From: Arthrobacter sp. CDRTa11
GTDB lineage: Bacteria; Actinomycetota; Actinomycetes; Actinomycetales; Micrococcaceae
Assembly (NCBI RefSeq): GCF_026427775.1
Contig: NZ_CP044532.1
Location: forward strand, 1,860,001-1,924,000
Direction of reading: 5' to 3'
Length of the DNA: 64,000 bases
The notes beneath the pieces were generated by a model that did not search any database, was not told the origin of the DNA, and saw nothing but the letters and a program-made list of their open reading frames with translations. Below, piece after piece: positions 25,348 to 33,387 of the stretch. How positions within the stretch are numbered: the first letter of the stretch is position 1; each line of letters begins with the position of its first letter. A program made the translations under genes and the position numbers.

Positions 25348-26439
25348 ATGTACGCACCGCCCCCCGGCGAACAGGCCGGTCCGCTCAGACGCCCTGCACC
25401 GTGGAGGCGGCGGCCGCCAACCCTGCGGGCCCGGTCCCGGCATGGGGAGGGCTTCCGCGAACACCTCCGGCTCGGCCGGAAAGGACTGGCCATCGGCATA
25501 GACATCGGCGGAACGAAGGTGGCCGCCGGCGTGGTGGATGCAGACGGCCGGATTCTCAATGAAGCGCGGCGTTCCACCCCCGGCAACGATCCGCGTGCCG
25601 TGGAGCGGGTCATTGTGGAGCTGGTACAGGAATTGGGTGCCGGTCACCGCGTCTGGTCAGTGGGCATCGGCGCAGCCGGATGGATGGATCTGGACGGCGG
25701 CACCGTTCTTTTCAGCCCGCACCTCGCCTGGCGCAATGAACCGTTGCGGGCCAACCTGCAACGGCTGCTGCGGCGGCCTGTGCTCCTCACGAACGACGCC
25801 GATGCGGCGGCATGGGCGGAATGGCGCTTCGGTGCAGGGCAGGGCCAGGACAGGCTTGTCTGCATCACCCTGGGGACGGGCATTGGCGGCGCCATGGTGA
25901 TGGATGGCCGCGTTGAGCGCGGACGCTATGGCGTGGCCGGTGAATTCGGTCATCAGATCATCATGCCGGGCGGCCACCGCTGCGAGTGCGGGAACCGGGG
26001 CTGCTGGGAGCAGTACGCCTCCGGAAACGCGCTGGGACGCGAAGCGCGGATCCTGGCACAGGCCAACTCTCCGGTTGCCCAGGAACTCCTGGCGGCTGTT
26101 GACGGGCAAACCGACGCCATCACCGGAGCCATCGTGACCGAACTTGCCCTCGCAGGAGATCCGGCGTCCCGGGAACTCCTGGTTGAGGTGGGCGAATGGC
26201 TGGGCCTGGGACTCGCCAACCTTGCCGCTGCACTGGACCCCGGCATGTTCGTGATTGGCGGCGGGCTGTGCTCCGCCGGTGACCTGCTGGTGGAGCCTGC
26301 CCGGAAGGCGTTCGCCCGGAACCTGACAGGGCGTGGCTTCCGCCCGGCCGCAGGCATCGAGCTCGCTGCGCTGGGCCCCAGCGCCGGCCTGATCGGGGCC
26401 GCAGATCTTTCCCGTGTCAGCAGCCGAATGCGCAGCTGA
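25348..26439 (+). CDS. glk: ROK-family glucokinase
   Basis: It phosphorylates glucose with ATP (possibly polyphosphate in some relatives). The phosphate-binding IGIDIGGTKVAAGVVD is near residue 50, CITLGTGIGGAMV near 175, and the ROK zinc motif CECGNRGCWEQYASG near 212. The 363 residues exceed the usual 310-320 because about 45 basic, Pro/Arg-rich residues precede the kinase core; if these are not translated, an internal start would be needed, but I see no good one. ATG 25348 lies 8 bases after TAGAAT. No helix-turn-helix is present, so this is a kinase, not a ROK repressor; another sugar specificity remains possible. Confidence 0.85.
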   Translation: MYAPPPGEQAGPLRRPAPWRRRPPTLRARSRHGEGFREHLRLGRKGLAIGIDIGGTKVAAGVVDADGRILNEARRSTPGNDPRAVERVIVELVQELGAGHRVWSVGIGAAGWMDLDGGTVLFSPHLAWRNEPLRANLQRLLRRPVLLTNDADAAAWAEWRFGAGQGQDRLVCITLGTGIGGAMVMDGRVERGRYGVAGEFGHQIIMPGGHRCECGNRGCWEQYASGNALGREARILAQANSPVAQELLAAVDGQTDAITGAIVTELALAGDPASRELLVEVGEWLGLGLANLAAALDPGMFVIGGGLCSAGDLLVEPARKAFARNLTGRGFRPAAGIELAALGPSAGLIGAADLSRVSSRMRS

Positions 26440-26505
26440 GCGCCCAGTTTCAGCTTCGACATCCTCGGATGCCTATGACGTTTCAGTTAGCGCAGGGTGC
26501 GTCAC

Positions 26506-27129
26506 TCAGACGCGGGCGCCGTCGTCGTTCTCATCCTTTTCCTGGGGGAGCTTCATGATGAGGTACACCACGGCAAGGATAAATACGGCGAGGATTCCCA
26601 GGATGGCCAACAGGGGAGCGGAGCGCCAGAACATTGCCGACAGCAGGAGGGCCACGGGGCCGCCGACTGCGCCAAGCCAGGCAAGCATGGTCAGCGGGTC
26701 CGTCCCTGCCAGGCTGGGCGGCTCGTCCGGAACGAAACCGTCGTCGTCGTCCTCCAGGCCGTAGTCCCGGGGGCCGCCTGGGGCGTCGCCATCTTCTGGG
26801 GCAGCATGCTTTGGCGGGGCTGGTGAAGCGGCGGCCTGGCGCTCCGCCGCTGACAGTTCCGTAGGTGCGGCCAGGCCAAGGGGGTCAAAGTCCCGGAAGC
26901 CGACGTGCCTGCCGGCGGCAGCGGGGTTGTCGGAGGCATCCGCGGACCCCTGTGGACCTGTGCCTGTGGCAGGACTGGTTCCGGAAAGGTCTGCTGTGTC
27001 TGAAGGTCCGGGCTCCTGGCCGCTGGTGGTGTCTGGAGTGGATCCTTCCAGGCGCGCCACCAGGTCCAGCCAGACGGCATCATCCTGGTTTGCGCTTTGG
27101 TCCGGTGAGCCCGAGTCTGGCCTAGGCAT
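26506..27129 (-). CDS. Unrecognised acidic protein with C-terminal membrane segments
   Basis: A 207-residue protein I do not recognise. The first about 145 residues are acidic and low complexity (Asp, Ser, Pro, Gly, Ala), probably disordered, with GLEDDDDGFVPDEPPSLAG just before two hydrophobic segments (about 152-172 and 174-195). A short charged tail QEKDENDDG follows. Its ATG overlaps the end of the upstream hydrolase gene by 8 bases, so it is the third gene of that operon. A longer reading frame upstream lies within the hydrolase gene and is rejected. Confidence 0.7.
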   Translation of the reverse strand: MPRPDSGSPDQSANQDDAVWLDLVARLEGSTPDTTSGQEPGPSDTADLSGTSPATGTGPQGSADASDNPAAAGRHVGFRDFDPLGLAAPTELSAAERQAAASPAPPKHAAPEDGDAPGGPRDYGLEDDDDGFVPDEPPSLAGTDPLTMLAWLGAVGGPVALLLSAMFWRSAPLLAILGILAVFILAVVYLIMKLPQEKDENDDGARV

Positions 27130-27958
27130 TGGTTGTTCCCTCCGTGTCCGCCAGGACTGATGGACGCTCCGTGGGGGTCTGTCCGGTTGACGGCGGTGCT
27201 GACGCCGAAACCACGGAGCGGATGAATTCGGATGAGCCCCGGAAAATTTCCTCTGCATCGTTGTCCAGCGTGGCCACGTGGTAGCTGTTGCTCAGGCTCG
27301 TCAGGTGGAGGGGCGCATGGGTCAGGCCGCGGCGCAGTGCCACTATGCTCGTGTCCGACACCACGTGGTCCACAGTGGAGCGGAAGACCCGCACCGGTGC
27401 CGTCACCCGGGGGAGAAGCCGGATGGTGTCTTTGAACATTTTGTTCAATTCGTGGGCGGCCGCAACGGGGGTCCGTGGGTAGGCGCCTTCGTCCATTCCC
27501 GGTTTGAGAATGTCATTGGCAATGGCCGGTGTGCTTTTGAGTACCAGCTTGAGGATTCCGGCCAACGGGGCGCGGGGATCGTCGATGACCAGGCCTGGAT
27601 TCACCAGGATGACACCGGCCACGGGCCTGGTGGCGGCGATCCTGAGGGCCAGCGCGCCTCCCATGCTCAGCCCGGCGGCGAAAACGTAATCACAGGAACC
27701 GTCAAGTTCCAGGTAGGCGTTGTCCAGCTCGGTGTGCCATTGGGTCCACCGGGTGCGGGCGAGTTCCTGCCAGCTGGTGCCGTGGCCAGGAAGTAAGGGC
27801 ATCCGGACTGCAAAACCGGCATCGGCGAGGGACTGGGCCCAGGACCGGAGTCCGTGCGGGCTGCCGGTGAAGCCGTGCGAGAGGACCACTCCGATGCGGG
27901 GGCCATCGCCGTCTTGGAAGGTGCTGCTGAACGGGCTGTGGTCCGGAAGCGTGGTCAT
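27122..27958 (-). CDS. Alpha/beta hydrolase, esterase/lipase type (second of tandem pair)
   Basis: A 278-residue serine hydrolase. The oxyanion-region motif LSHGFTGSPHGLR is near residue 27, nucleophile Ser lies in GLSMGGA near 115, and the C-terminal acid and histidine are in STVDHVV and YHVATLDND. The closely matching neighbour upstream overlaps it by 4 bases (ATGA). The GHGTSWQELARTRW segment is typical of carboxylesterases and monoacylglycerol lipases with a lid. Substrate unknown; the adjacent PlsC and nearby acyl-CoA synthetase suggest acylglycerols. Confidence 0.85.
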   Translation of the reverse strand: MTTLPDHSPFSSTFQDGDGPRIGVVLSHGFTGSPHGLRSWAQSLADAGFAVRMPLLPGHGTSWQELARTRWTQWHTELDNAYLELDGSCDYVFAAGLSMGGALALRIAATRPVAGVILVNPGLVIDDPRAPLAGILKLVLKSTPAIANDILKPGMDEGAYPRTPVAAAHELNKMFKDTIRLLPRVTAPVRVFRSTVDHVVSDTSIVALRRGLTHAPLHLTSLSNSYHVATLDNDAEEIFRGSSEFIRSVVSASAPPSTGQTPTERPSVLADTEGTTNA

Positions 27959-28758
27959 GATGTCTCCGACGTGATGTTGTGGGACGGCTTGCTGGGAGCA
28001 GCATGCTGAAGGAAGAACGTGGTGGATCGGGCAAAAATCTCAGGAGCGTCAACGTCAAGGGTAGCCACGTGGCCGCTGTTGTGGAGATCCACCACCTCGA
28101 CGAGGCGCGGGCCCAAACGCCGTTTCAGCACGGCCAGGGACGTGGGGGGCACCACGGCGTCGGCCCTGGATTTGAAGACCTGTACCGGGGCCGCCACCTG
28201 GGGGAGGCCCCGGGCAGCTGCGCCGAACAGCTTCTTGAGCTCGTGCACCGAGGCGAGTGGAGTCCTTGAATAGTCACCGTCCTCGGTGGCTTCCGCGGTG
28301 GGCTCGTCCTCCTGGATGGGCAGGGTTGTGTGCTGGAAATATTTGAGGACTCCCACCACCCTCACCCGCCGGTCATAAAAGCTGAGGCCCGGGTTGACCA
28401 CCGACACGCCGGCCACGGGATGCCTGGATGCCGTCAGCAAAGCGATAGCCCCGCCCATGGACAGTCCGGCCACAAAGCATTGGTCGGTGCGCGCCGCGAG
28501 GTCCAGGTATGCGGCCTCGAAGGTCCCGTGCCAGTCACGCCAGCTCGTGCGTGCGAGTTCTTTCCAATGCGTGCCATGTCCAGGCAGCAGCGGCACCGAT
28601 ACGGCAAACCCCTGGGCGGCAAGGTGCTCAGCCCAGGGCAGGACGCTGAGCGGACTGCCGGTAAAGCCGTGGCTAATGGCAATTCCGGTCCTTGCGTTGG
28701 CACCGTGGCCGGGGTAGCTGAAAGCAGCAGGCCGGGAGGGGATGCTGCTTTCTGTCAT
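27955..28758 (-). CDS. Alpha/beta hydrolase, esterase/lipase type (first of tandem pair)
   Basis: A 267-residue paralogue of the next gene. It shares ISHGFTGSPLSVLPWAEHL, GHGTHWKELARTSWRDWH, the nucleophile motif GLSMGGAIALL and a C-terminal GHVATLDVDAPEIF with the catalytic histidine. The two proteins align along their whole length, so this is an old tandem duplication in which both copies keep the serine and histidine. It is the first gene of a three-gene minus-strand operon and diverges from plsC2. Confidence 0.85.
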   Translation of the reverse strand: MTESSIPSRPAAFSYPGHGANARTGIAISHGFTGSPLSVLPWAEHLAAQGFAVSVPLLPGHGTHWKELARTSWRDWHGTFEAAYLDLAARTDQCFVAGLSMGGAIALLTASRHPVAGVSVVNPGLSFYDRRVRVVGVLKYFQHTTLPIQEDEPTAEATEDGDYSRTPLASVHELKKLFGAAARGLPQVAAPVQVFKSRADAVVPPTSLAVLKRRLGPRLVEVVDLHNSGHVATLDVDAPEIFARSTTFFLQHAAPSKPSHNITSETS

Positions 28759-28870
28759 GAGACCATCGTGTCACTGTTCGGGACAAATCTCACTAGAGTA
28801 GGGTTGCATTGGAGTGCCCGGACAGGCCCGACGAAGGGCCGGCCCGCCGCCCTCAGGAGAGGTTCATCAC

Positions 28871-29554
28871 GTGTTCTATTGGGTCATGAAAAGGATCTTC
28901 CTGGGTCCGGTTTTGCGGCTGCTTTTCCGTCCCTGGGTCAAGGGTTTGGACAACGTTCCGTCGGAGGGCGCGGCGATCATCGCCTCCAACCATCTGTCCT
29001 TCTCGGATTCGATCTTTATGCCACTGATGGTGTCCAGGCCGGTTGTCTTCCTCGCCAAGTCTGAGTACTTCACCGGCACAGGACTTAAAGGCAGGCTCAC
29101 CGCACTCTTCTTCAGGCTGACCAACCAACTCCCCATGGACAGGTCCGGCGGCGCGGCTTCGGCTGTCTCACTGAACGCCGGCATGGACGTGCTGACCACC
29201 GGCGGCCTGTTGGGGATCTATCCGGAAGGCACGCGCAGCCCCGACGGAAAGCTCTACCGGGGCAAGGTGGGAGTGGCACGGCTGGCCCTTCAGGCAGGGG
29301 TGCCTGTGATTCCCGTTGCAATGATCGGGACGGACAAAGTACAGCCCATCGGCAAAAGGATGCCCAATATCCGGCGGATCGGAATGATTTTCGGTGAACC
29401 GCTCGACTTCAGCAGATATCAGGACCAGGCCGAAGACCGGTTGGTCCAGCGCAAAGTGACTGACGAAATTATGTTCGAGCTCATGCGCCTCTCCGGCCAG
29501 GAGTACGTGGACGAGTACGCGGCAGTGGTGAAGCTCCGGCTCGATGGAAAGTAA
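28871..29554 (+). CDS. 1-acyl-sn-glycerol-3-phosphate acyltransferase (second copy)
   Basis: A PlsC-family acyltransferase of 227 residues: NHLSFSDSIF (HX4D) near residue 40 and YPEGTRSPDG near 117, followed by VPVIPVAMIG. GTG 28871 is preferred because AGGAGAGG (28857-28864) precedes it at good distance; ATG 28886 and an upstream in-frame start at 28814 are alternatives. The frame stops at TAA 29552-29554, but the same frame stays open to 29701, encoding a repeat-bearing tail. It is a paralogue of the plsC gene at 9658, from which it differs in sequence outside the motifs. Confidence 0.85.
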   Translation: MFYWVMKRIFLGPVLRLLFRPWVKGLDNVPSEGAAIIASNHLSFSDSIFMPLMVSRPVVFLAKSEYFTGTGLKGRLTALFFRLTNQLPMDRSGGAASAVSLNAGMDVLTTGGLLGIYPEGTRSPDGKLYRGKVGVARLALQAGVPVIPVAMIGTDKVQPIGKRMPNIRRIGMIFGEPLDFSRYQDQAEDRLVQRKVTDEIMFELMRLSGQEYVDEYAAVVKLRLDGK

Positions 29555-29701
29555 ACGGAGACGGCGCCTGGGGCAGACAGCACCGTGCAGGACCCCCGGC
29601 AGGGAGACAAACAGGAACCCCGGCAGGGAGACAAGCAGGAAGACATACAGCAACGCACCATGGAGCCGGAAGGCGATGGCGAGGCGTCGGCAACCGGATA
29701 A
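29555..29701 (+). other. Open frame continuing past the plsC2 stop, with tandem 24-bp repeat
   Basis: After the TAA at 29552-29554 the same frame runs 48 codons to TAA 29699-29701. It contains two copies of a 24-bp unit (29594-29617 and 29618-29641) differing at one base, encoding PRQGDKQE twice, then acidic residues. A GTG at 29585 could start a 38-residue peptide but has no ribosome site. It is either a former C-terminal tail cut off by a stop mutation, or noncoding. Confidence 0.45.
29594..29641 (+). repeat. Tandem direct repeat, 2 x 24 bp
   Basis: Two adjacent 24-bp copies beginning CCCCGGCAGGGAGACAA, identical except A versus G at position 18 of the unit. The unit length is a multiple of three and keeps the frame described above. 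Confidence 0.9.
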
Positions 29702-29760
29702 CTGTGACGACGCTCTCAGGTCGCGTGACGGTCCGGTGCCATCATGGCGCCCGGGGCCAT

Positions 29761-29766
29761 TAGGCT
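29761..29766 (+). promoter_or_regulatory. -10 hexamer of the DAHP synthase gene
   Basis: TAGGCT is followed by exactly 6 bases and the GTG start at 29773; no Shine-Dalgarno sequence is present. This fits leaderless transcription. Confidence 0.5.
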
Positions 29767-29772
29767 TAGAGG

Positions 29773-31164
29773 GTGACTGAGCTATCCGCAAAACCTGCCT
29801 TCTCGCTTTCCAGCACCGCCCAGAGCGGAGCAGCCAACTATCCCGGCCTGGATGATTGGCGCGATCTTCCCGTATCGCAGCAGCCCAGCTGGCAGGACAG
29901 TGACGTCTTCGACGCCTCAGTGAAGGAACTCTCCGTCCTTCCGCCGCTTGTTTTCGCTGGCGAGGTGGACATCCTGCGCGAGCGGCTTGCTGCCGCAGCG
30001 CAGGGCAAGGCATTCCTGCTGCAGGGCGGTGACTGCGCGGAGACGTTTGAAGCCGCCACCGCGGACAGGATCAGCGCCCGCGTCAGGACCATCCTCCAGA
30101 TGGCTGTGGTGCTCACCTATGGTGCAGCCATGCCGGTCATCAAAATGGGCCGGATGGCCGGCCAGTTCGCCAAGCCGCGTTCTTCCAATGACGAAACCCG
30201 CGACGGCGTGACCCTCCCCGCATATCGCGGCGACATCGTCAACGGCTACGACTTCACGCCCGAATCACGCGGGCACGATGCCTCCAGGATGCTCAAGGCG
30301 TACCACACCTCGGCTTCCACGCTGAACCTGATCAGGGCGTTCACGCAGGGCGGCTTCGCCGACCTCCGCCTGGTGCACCACTGGAACAAGGGCTTCACCG
30401 AAAATCCCGCCCATGCCCGCTACGAGTCCCTTGCCCGGGACATCGACCGCGCAATCCAGTTCATGGCGTCCTGCGGTGCGGACTTCGAAGCCCTGAAGCG
30501 GGTGGAGTTCTTCGCCAGCCACGAGGCATTGCTGCTGGACTACGAGCGCGCGCTGACCCGCATTGACTCGCGAACGGGCTTCCCCTATGACACGTCGGCG
30601 CACTTCCTGTGGATCGGGGAGCGCACCCGCGAGCTTGACCACGCGCACGTCGATTTCCTCTCAAGGGTGCGGAATCCCATTGGCGTAAAGCTCGGCCCGT
30701 CCACCACCGGGGATGACGCCCTCCGCCTCATCGACAAGCTGGACCCCGAGCGGGAACCGGGCCGCCTGACCTTCATCACCCGCATGGGAGCCGGAAACAT
30801 TCGCGAGAAACTCCCTGCCGTTGTGGAGAAGGTCACCGCCTCCGGGGCCCAGGTCCTCTGGGTTACCGACCCGATGCACGGCAACACCGTTACGTCGCCC
30901 AATGGCTACAAAACCCGCAATTTCGACGACGTCATTGACGAGGTGCGCGGGTTCTTCGAAGTTCACCATGGGCTGGGAACAGTTCCGGGCGGCCTCCACG
31001 TCGAGATGACCGGCGACGACGTCGCCGAGTGCCTCGGCGGTGCCGATCCTGTGGACCAGGAGGCATTCCTGGACAGGTATGAGTCGGTCTGCGACCCGCG
31101 CCTGAACCACATGCAGTCGCTCGAAATGGCCTTCCTGGTGGCCGGCGCGCTCGCCAAGAACTGA
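29773..31164 (+). CDS. aroG: Class II 3-deoxy-7-phosphoheptulonate (DAHP) synthase
   Basis: First enzyme of the shikimate pathway, condensing phosphoenolpyruvate and erythrose 4-phosphate. The 463-residue product is of the class II (plant/mycobacterial) type: LQGGDCAETFE near residue 80, KMGRMAGQFAKPRS near 125, SHEALLLDYERALTR, a VTDPMHGNT metal/substrate motif and HVEMTGDDVAECLGG. Class II enzymes can be feedback-inhibited synergistically by aromatic amino acids through extra helices. It is followed by a hairpin shared with the convergent kinase gene. It provides the precursor flow used by tyrA at 7843. Confidence 0.94.
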   Translation: MTELSAKPAFSLSSTAQSGAANYPGLDDWRDLPVSQQPSWQDSDVFDASVKELSVLPPLVFAGEVDILRERLAAAAQGKAFLLQGGDCAETFEAATADRISARVRTILQMAVVLTYGAAMPVIKMGRMAGQFAKPRSSNDETRDGVTLPAYRGDIVNGYDFTPESRGHDASRMLKAYHTSASTLNLIRAFTQGGFADLRLVHHWNKGFTENPAHARYESLARDIDRAIQFMASCGADFEALKRVEFFASHEALLLDYERALTRIDSRTGFPYDTSAHFLWIGERTRELDHAHVDFLSRVRNPIGVKLGPSTTGDDALRLIDKLDPEREPGRLTFITRMGAGNIREKLPAVVEKVTASGAQVLWVTDPMHGNTVTSPNGYKTRNFDDVIDEVRGFFEVHHGLGTVPGGLHVEMTGDDVAECLGGADPVDQEAFLDRYESVCDPRLNHMQSLEMAFLVAGALAKN

Positions 31165-31199
31165 TAGACGGCACTGTCTAAGCGCCACCCTGACCAGTG

Positions 31200-31234
31200 G
31201 GTGGTGTGGCCGGCACGGAGCCGGCTACACCACC
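31200..31234. terminator. Bidirectional terminator between aroG and pknB
   Basis: A 15-bp stem GGTGGTGTGGCCGGC with GCCGGCTACACCACC (one G.U), loop of 5. It contains the pknB stop codon complement at 31225-31227 and lies 36 bases after the aroG stop. Confidence 0.75.
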
Positions 31235-33276
31235 GTCAGCGTGATGACGGAGCCTTCAGGTACTTCGGTATTGACCGGATCCTGGCTGCGGACCGTTCCG
31301 AAGAAGCCGCCCAGGATCTCGTTGACCCGGACTTCAAACCCCAGCTCTTCCAGTGCTTCCCGGGCGTCGTCGGCCTGCTTTCCGATGTAGCTGGGTACTT
31401 TGACGAGCTTGGGGCCCTTGGACACGGTCAACGTTACGGTGCCGCCCCTGGTAAGTGTTCCGGACGCGGGTGATTGGCTGGCCACCGCGCCCTTGGGCAC
31501 GTTCCTGTCGTTAACCTCTTGCGGTGCGATGACGGCCTTGAGTCCTGCCGCTTCGATCGCGGCCACGGCGTCCTCGGCGGCCTCGCCGACGACTGCCGGC
31601 ACCGGGATGGGCTGGGGACCTTTGGATACAGTCAGGCTCACCGGCGTGCCATGCCGGCTTGGTGTTCCGGGGGCAGGGTCCTGTGCCAGGACCACACCCG
31701 CGGCCACCGCCTCATCAAACTGCTCGACGACGGTGCCCAGCGCCATTTCAGCCTGGTTGAGTTCTTCCTTGGCCTGATCCAGTGTCTTCGCCGTGAGGTT
31801 CGGCAAATCAAACAGCTGGGGTCCCTTGGACACGAACAACGCGACAGGCTGGAACTTCCGGATTTCGGTTCCTGCCACTGGCTCGGAACCCACCACCAGC
31901 CCGGACGGGACGTCGTCATGGAAGACGTCGCTGGTCCGTGACTGGAAGCCCGCCTCGCTGAGCAGTTGCTGGGCCTGGGCCACCGTTTTGTTGGCCACCT
32001 GCGGAACGGTTCCCGGGGAGCCGGGGCCCATGCCGAAGAACCAGCCGGCCCCGGTAGCCAGAAGGGCGGCAATGATGAGGATGACTGCCCAGAGGACACC
32101 CCGGCGTCGCGGATTGCCTTCCCGCAGGGTCTTCAGCGGCGTGGCGGCCGCCCGGGACCTGGCTTTCTCATCCTCCCTGTCGGCTTTGCGCTGGGCGCGC
32201 TTACTCAGCGGGACCGGCGTCTGGGGAGTTAATGGTCCGTAGTCCGCAGGAGGCCTCTGTGGCGGAGGCATTGTGGAATAGACCGAGGTGGCTGGGGAGT
32301 CCGCGGCGTACTGTGGCTGGGGCCGGCCAAACGGCGACATCACCGCCGTGGGGTTGCTGTTGCGGGTGATGATTTCGGTAGGGTGTTGCTGGCCGGGGCC
32401 GATGGCCGCCGGCGGCTGGAGGTCAAGCTCGGAGTCTGTGAGGTTGGTCCGGATATGGCGGAGCTCCTGGAGCAGCGCATTGCCGTCCACAGGGCGGTTC
32501 TCCGGATCATTGGCTGTGCACCACTGCACCAGTTCATCCACTTCGGCTGCCAGGCCAGGCACCAGGGCGGAGGGCGGTCCCACCGTGCCGTTTACGTGCT
32601 GGTAGGCAACCTGGATGGGTACGTCGCCGTCGAACGGCTGCTGGCCCGTGAGCATCTCGTAGAGCATGATCCCCACGGAATAGATGTCGCTGCGGGCGTC
32701 AGCCTGCTTCCCGAGCACCAGTTCGGGGGAGAGGTAGGCGACGGTGCCGATCAGGGCGCCGGTGCTCGTGGAGGTAGTGACCGCGCGCGCCAGGCCGAAA
32801 TCGCCAATCTTGATCCGCCCGTCGTCGGCGATCAGGACGTTTTCAGGCTTGACGTCCCGATGGATCATCCCGGCGGCATGCGCGGCTCCAAGCCCCTCCA
32901 CCACGGGATCGATGAGCGCGAGGGCAAGCCGGGGCGGGAGTGCACCCTTGGCATTGATGACGTCCCGGAGCGTGTGGCCCTTGATGTATTCCATGACGAG
33001 GTAGGCAGTCTGACCGTCGTTTCCCTGGTCGAGGACGCTCACAACGTGGGCATGCGAGAGCCTCGCCGCAGACTTCGCCTCACGTCCCAGCCTGCCAAGG
33101 AAGGTGTCGTCTTCGGCCAGGTGCGGGTGCAGTACTTTGAGCGCCACGTCCCGTTCCAGCCGCTGGTCCGTGGCCAGGTAAACGGTGGACATACCCCCGC
33201 GCGCCAGCTTGGACTGGACGGCGTAGCGGTTATCCACCAGCGTTCCAACAAGTCGGTCAGACACGTATTCCTGCAC
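31225..33276 (-). CDS. pknB: PASTA-domain Ser/Thr protein kinase (PknB type)
   Basis: A membrane receptor kinase linked to peptidoglycan sensing. The kinase domain occupies about residues 15-275: glycine loop ARGGMSTVYLA, VALKVL, catalytic HRDVKPENVL near 136 and DFGLA. A juxtamembrane region of about 120 residues follows, then one transmembrane helix near 392-415 and four extracellular PASTA repeats to the end, each opening with a VxLxVSKGP-like motif. It is not in the usual pknA-pbpA-rodA cluster but alone, convergent with aroG. Its likely targets include GarA at 16060. GTG 33276 lies 6 bases after TAGGAT, so I take this leaderless start; GTG 33264 preceded by AGGA is the alternative. Confidence 0.92.
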   Translation of the reverse strand: MQEYVSDRLVGTLVDNRYAVQSKLARGGMSTVYLATDQRLERDVALKVLHPHLAEDDTFLGRLGREAKSAARLSHAHVVSVLDQGNDGQTAYLVMEYIKGHTLRDVINAKGALPPRLALALIDPVVEGLGAAHAAGMIHRDVKPENVLIADDGRIKIGDFGLARAVTTSTSTGALIGTVAYLSPELVLGKQADARSDIYSVGIMLYEMLTGQQPFDGDVPIQVAYQHVNGTVGPPSALVPGLAAEVDELVQWCTANDPENRPVDGNALLQELRHIRTNLTDSELDLQPPAAIGPGQQHPTEIITRNSNPTAVMSPFGRPQPQYAADSPATSVYSTMPPPQRPPADYGPLTPQTPVPLSKRAQRKADREDEKARSRAAATPLKTLREGNPRRRGVLWAVILIIAALLATGAGWFFGMGPGSPGTVPQVANKTVAQAQQLLSEAGFQSRTSDVFHDDVPSGLVVGSEPVAGTEIRKFQPVALFVSKGPQLFDLPNLTAKTLDQAKEELNQAEMALGTVVEQFDEAVAAGVVLAQDPAPGTPSRHGTPVSLTVSKGPQPIPVPAVVGEAAEDAVAAIEAAGLKAVIAPQEVNDRNVPKGAVASQSPASGTLTRGGTVTLTVSKGPKLVKVPSYIGKQADDAREALEELGFEVRVNEILGGFFGTVRSQDPVNTEVPEGSVITLTVV

Positions 33277-33282
33277 CCTACG

Positions 33283-33288
33283 ATCCTA
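33283..33288 (-). promoter_or_regulatory. -10 hexamer of pknB
   Basis: TAGGAT on the minus strand, followed by exactly 6 bases and GTG 33276. The same spacing occurs at aroG, dinB and dnaE in this window. Confidence 0.5.
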
Positions 33289-33301
33289 ATCCCGCAAGGA
33301 A

Positions 33302-33334
33302 ACGGGTCCGAACCGCCATGGGATCCGGACCCGT
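33302..33334 (-). terminator. Inverted repeat after the LysM/SLT gene
   Basis: ACGGGTCCG and CGGACCCGT form a 9-bp perfect stem with a 15-base loop in the 111-bp gap between the LysM/SLT gene end (33388) and the pknB start. No U tract; it may be a weak terminator. Confidence 0.4.
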
Positions 33335-33387
33335 ATCGTTACGCCTTGGACGGTTCCCGGCGATGCCCCGGCGTGGGTGCTGAAGGC

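Noticed and set aside
29168..30013. Minus-strand frame over the plsC2 tail and aroG start with repeated FVSLPG
   Set aside because: The repeat is the reverse of the 24-bp direct repeat, and the frame covers the ends of two real genes on the other strand.
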